A program made the translations under genes and the position numbers. From assembly GCA_947627835.1 (NCBI GenBank), contig CANQXM010000078.1:1-5217 (forward strand): a stretch of 5,217 bases of DNA. The letters are read 5' to 3'. Each line of letters begins with the position of its first letter. Position 1 is the first letter of the stretch. The notes beneath the pieces are model-generated. The model saw only the letters and a program-made list of their open reading frames with translations, was not told the DNA's origin and searched no databases. This stretch comes from an uncultured Bacilli bacterium. Its GTDB lineage: Bacteria; Bacillota_I; Bacilli_A; RF39; UBA660. Of this stretch, positions 5,168 through 5,217 are shown one piece after another.

Positions 5168-5212
5168 GGATAACATCTGATTCACCCAATCAAATGTATC
5201 CTTTTTTATTTT
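5168..5212 (+). terminator. Intrinsic terminator of toxin mRNA 2
   Basis: GGATAACATCTGATT (5168-5182) pairs with AATCAAATGTATCC (5188-5201) around CACCC, with one bulged A and one C-A mismatch, followed by six T (5202-5207), A, TTTT. Confidence 0.8.
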
Positions 5213-5217
5213 ATGCA
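5199..5217. repeat. 19-nt direct repeat at module 2 3' end
   Basis: Second copy of the identical module tail seen at 4829-4847. It stops exactly at the window edge, so the repeat may be longer. Confidence 0.8.

Larger units (their letters stand above)
4969..5212 (+). other. Predicted toxin mRNA 2 with 5'-3' long-distance pairing
   Basis: About 244 nt from predicted start to terminator. The first 12 nt (GGATACATTTGA, 4969-4980) are perfectly complementary to TCAAATGTATCC (5190-5201), the 3' arm of the terminator. TCAGATG (5150-5156) is complementary to CATCTGA (5174-5180), the terminator 5' arm. The pairing scheme matches module 1 although the bases differ. Confidence 0.65.
5112..5217 (-). 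ncRNA. Predicted antisense RNA 2, 5' end outside window
   Basis: Only the 3' part is in the window. It is inferred from a minus-strand terminator at the end of toxin ORF 2 and from the match to module 1, where a promoter follows the shared 19-nt tail. Its own promoter would lie just past 5217. Confidence 0.5.

Noticed and set aside
4573..5217. Tandem repeats as a CRISPR array or transposon ends
   Set aside because: The repeated units are about 350 bp with ordered promoter, ORF and terminators. There are no short regular repeats, no transposase and no target duplications.

Overview
The window is AT-rich DNA with strong Shine-Dalgarno sites (GGAGG-like) and TTGaca/TATAAT promoters. It reads in the standard code: Trp is TGG, and TAA and TAG both serve as stops. 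This fits a low-GC Bacillota chromosome, perhaps a gut-type Bacilli/Erysipelotrichales relative, but no marker gene here fixes the species. One gene of a phage-associated family suggests prophage residue or an accessory region.

Left part (1-3621, all minus strand, reading right to left): a GNAT N-acetyltransferase; a 382-residue protein I do not recognise; a WDGH-type phage-associated small protein broken by an in-frame TAG; a small PH-like (YokE/bPH type) protein; and, overlapping it by 14 nt, a membrane-anchored extracytoplasmic protein that runs off the left edge. Gaps of 31, 23 and 72 nt and the final overlap suggest mostly one transcription unit, though internal promoters are not excluded.

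Middle (3622-3872): a divergent intergenic region with an imperfect inverted repeat, two ACAGCATAA repeats exactly 20 bp apart, and a good promoter for a rightward 232-residue gene of unknown function (3873-4571).

Right part (4573-5217): the most interesting stretch. It holds two tandem paralogous modules, about 352 bp apart, that look like type I toxin-antitoxin loci. Each has a strong promoter with a LexA/DinR-like box (GAAC-N4-GTTT) in its spacer, a leader hairpin that buries the Shine-Dalgarno site, and a very small ORF (30 and 25 codons) for a basic, single-membrane-helix peptide. Each also has a minus-strand terminator at the ORF end for a converging antisense RNA, and a plus-strand terminator. 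The first module has a clear antisense promoter; in the second it would lie past the window edge.

In both modules the 5' end of the mRNA is complementary to the 3' arm of its own terminator. The sequences differ between modules (GGAATACTTAG against GGATACATTTGA), but each keeps its own partner. That covariation supports a real 5'-3' interaction holding the mRNA inactive, as in Hok or AapA mRNAs. My model is a DNA-damage-inducible, antisense-controlled pair of membrane peptides, comparable in logic to tisB/istR but with peptides I cannot place in a known family (Fst, TxpA/BsrG, Ibs, TisB). All functional statements about it are inference from sequence.
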